From: an uncultured Oxalobacteraceae bacterium
Lineage (GTDB): Bacteria; Pseudomonadota; Gammaproteobacteria; Burkholderiales; Burkholderiaceae_D
DNA: 6,251 nucleotides
NCBI GenBank assembly: GCA_937996605.1
Contig: CALKVB010000545.1
Span: 1-6,251 of the forward strand
Direction of reading: 5' to 3'
The position numbers were made by a program, and so were the translations under genes. The notes below the pieces were generated by a model. It did no database searches, was not told the DNA's origin, and saw only the letters and a list, made by a program, of their open reading frames with translations. This document shows positions 5,565-6,251 of this stretch, piece after piece. How positions within the stretch are numbered: the stretch's first letter is position 1; each line of letters starts with the position of its first letter.

Positions 5565-6005
5565 ATGCAAGTCGAAGACATCAAAGAAATTCCAGTGTCC
5601 AACAAGCGTTCTGCTGTGGAGGTGATTGACCTAACTGCTGAGGATGAGCAACCCATCAAGAAGGCCAAGCAACAGACGTATTATGCACAATTCGAATGGG
5701 AAGTGGAGCTGCTGGAAGACCCCGACTGCACCGGTGTTATTCGTGTCAACGTGAAGTTTCCCAATGAAGATTTGGCAGAAGAGTATCGACACGACACCAC
5801 CGGACTCGCCGACGTAGTACAAGCACTCATCGACGACAGAAAGATGCCAGACAAGATCTGGGGATTCACGGCGCGTGCCCATGTTTGCAAGTCCATTTCG
5901 ACGCGGAGACCCCAAGTGTTGCACATCATTGTTCACAGCGACGAATCGTACAAACCTGTGAATGTGATTGATGTTGAGTTTGATGATGAAGACGAAGAAA
6001 TGTAA
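5565..6005 (+). CDS. 146-aa protein with SUMO-interacting motif(s)
   Basis: The family is not recognised, but residues 18-27 read VEVIDLTAED, the classic SUMO-interacting motif (hydrophobic VIDLT core followed by acidic residues) known from PIAS proteins and RNF4. A second weaker candidate, VIDVEFDDEDEE (134-145), sits at the extreme C-terminus. A basic IKKAK (31-35) may be a nuclear localisation signal. The middle (about 38-125) looks like a compact alpha/beta domain: FEWEVELLEDPDCTGVIRVNVKF, a helix around LADVVQALIDD, then QVLHIIVHS. The protein would bind SUMO or sumoylated partners in the nucleus. It is divergently paired with the RING-SNF2 gene, with 197 bp between start codons and opposed promoter boxes, so coexpression is likely. 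ATG 5565 lies 71 nt past the TATA box. No AATAAA follows the stop. No RING or catalytic motif is visible. Confidence 0.85.
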   Translation: MQVEDIKEIPVSNKRSAVEVIDLTAEDEQPIKKAKQQTYYAQFEWEVELLEDPDCTGVIRVNVKFPNEDLAEEYRHDTTGLADVVQALIDDRKMPDKIWGFTARAHVCKSISTRRPQVLHIIVHSDESYKPVNVIDVEFDDEDEEM

Positions 6006-6063
6006 AGCCAATACATTTTAATACGTTTGAGAATCTGGTCGAAAAACTCGCTGTTTAGAAAGT

Positions 6064-6075
6064 ATAGGATCCTAT
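6064..6075. repeat. 12-bp perfect palindrome after the SUMO-motif gene
   Basis: ATAGGATCCTAT reads the same on both strands, 59 nt past the stop codon at 6005. The rest of the 198-bp stretch 6006-6203 is AT-rich and shows no gene, TATATATA box or AATAAA on the plus strand. A role in transcript ending is possible but unsupported. Confidence 0.3.
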
Positions 6076-6203
6076 TGAAAGAAAAATCCTTTGGCGGTTA
6101 AGATTATTTGGGAAGTTTCGTGTTTTCGTGAAAGTAGTTTGCTAGTTCTATTTTTCCACAACCATTACAATTTCACACGTAAATCCTGCGATACAGGCAC
6201 AAT

Positions 6204-6251
6204 AGATCGGAAGAGCACACGTCTGAACTCCAGTCACCTTGTACTATCTCG
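6204..6251 (+). other. Illumina TruSeq adapter contamination (not biological)
   Basis: From 6204 the sequence is the standard TruSeq read-1 3' adapter: it starts AGATCGGAAGAGCACACG and ends CCAGTCAC at 6237. Then come CTTGTACT at the index position (6238-6245) and ATCTCG (6246-6251), the start of the next constant block. The genomic sequence ends at 6203 and the window's right edge is an untrimmed contig end. Confidence 0.97.

Noticed and set aside
1..6203. Bacterial-style signals, CRISPR arrays and insertion sequences
   Set aside because: No Shine-Dalgarno pattern precedes the starts, no spaced direct repeats were seen, and no transposase or terminal repeats are present.

Overview
The window looks like a compact, eukaryote-type genome fragment, most likely from a large nuclear-phase DNA virus (Nucleocytoviricota-like). 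A very gene-dense eukaryotic genome cannot be excluded. The eukaryotic signs are read directly: TATA-type promoters, a canonical GT...AG intron, AATAAA signals, a tRNA with RNA polymerase III A/B boxes and a T6 stop, and nuclear-localisation-like basic clusters in several proteins. The viral signs are near-absent spacing (10 bp between two convergent genes), several proteins I do not recognise, and one short promoter motif before every gene. No hallmark viral gene (capsid, polymerase, packaging ATPase) is present, so the taxonomy is inference.

Layout, left to right. A promoter at the left edge points off the window. Next come a 197-aa basic protein gene (minus strand) and an 83-aa low-complexity acidic protein gene (minus). 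The 83-aa gene shares one TATATATA box with a divergent 168-aa gene (plus) that has an F-box-like stretch. This converges on a 354-aa unknown gene (minus). A tRNA-Tyr(GUA)-like gene (minus) with three acceptor-stem mismatches follows. Then comes the largest gene, a SNF2-family ATPase with a RING finger between its two helicase lobes (Rad5/Rad16/HLTF type, minus). Its start only makes sense if a 62-nt intron is removed. Divergent from it is a 146-aa protein (plus) with a textbook SUMO-interacting motif. The last 48 bases are Illumina adapter, so the right edge is an assembly artefact.

How the genes may work together: the RING-SNF2 enzyme and the SUMO-motif protein share a divergent promoter region. 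Together they carry the three activities (DNA translocase, RING E3, SUMO binding) that cellular Uls1-type SUMO-targeted ubiquitin ligases hold in one chain. A two-protein version acting on host or viral chromatin is an attractive but untested reading. The promoter motif has a strict geometry: TATATATA ends 65-85 nt before the ATG (71-75 nt for four genes), and most copies carry a downstream A/G-rich then T-rich extension. This geometry helped choose all the start codons given here.
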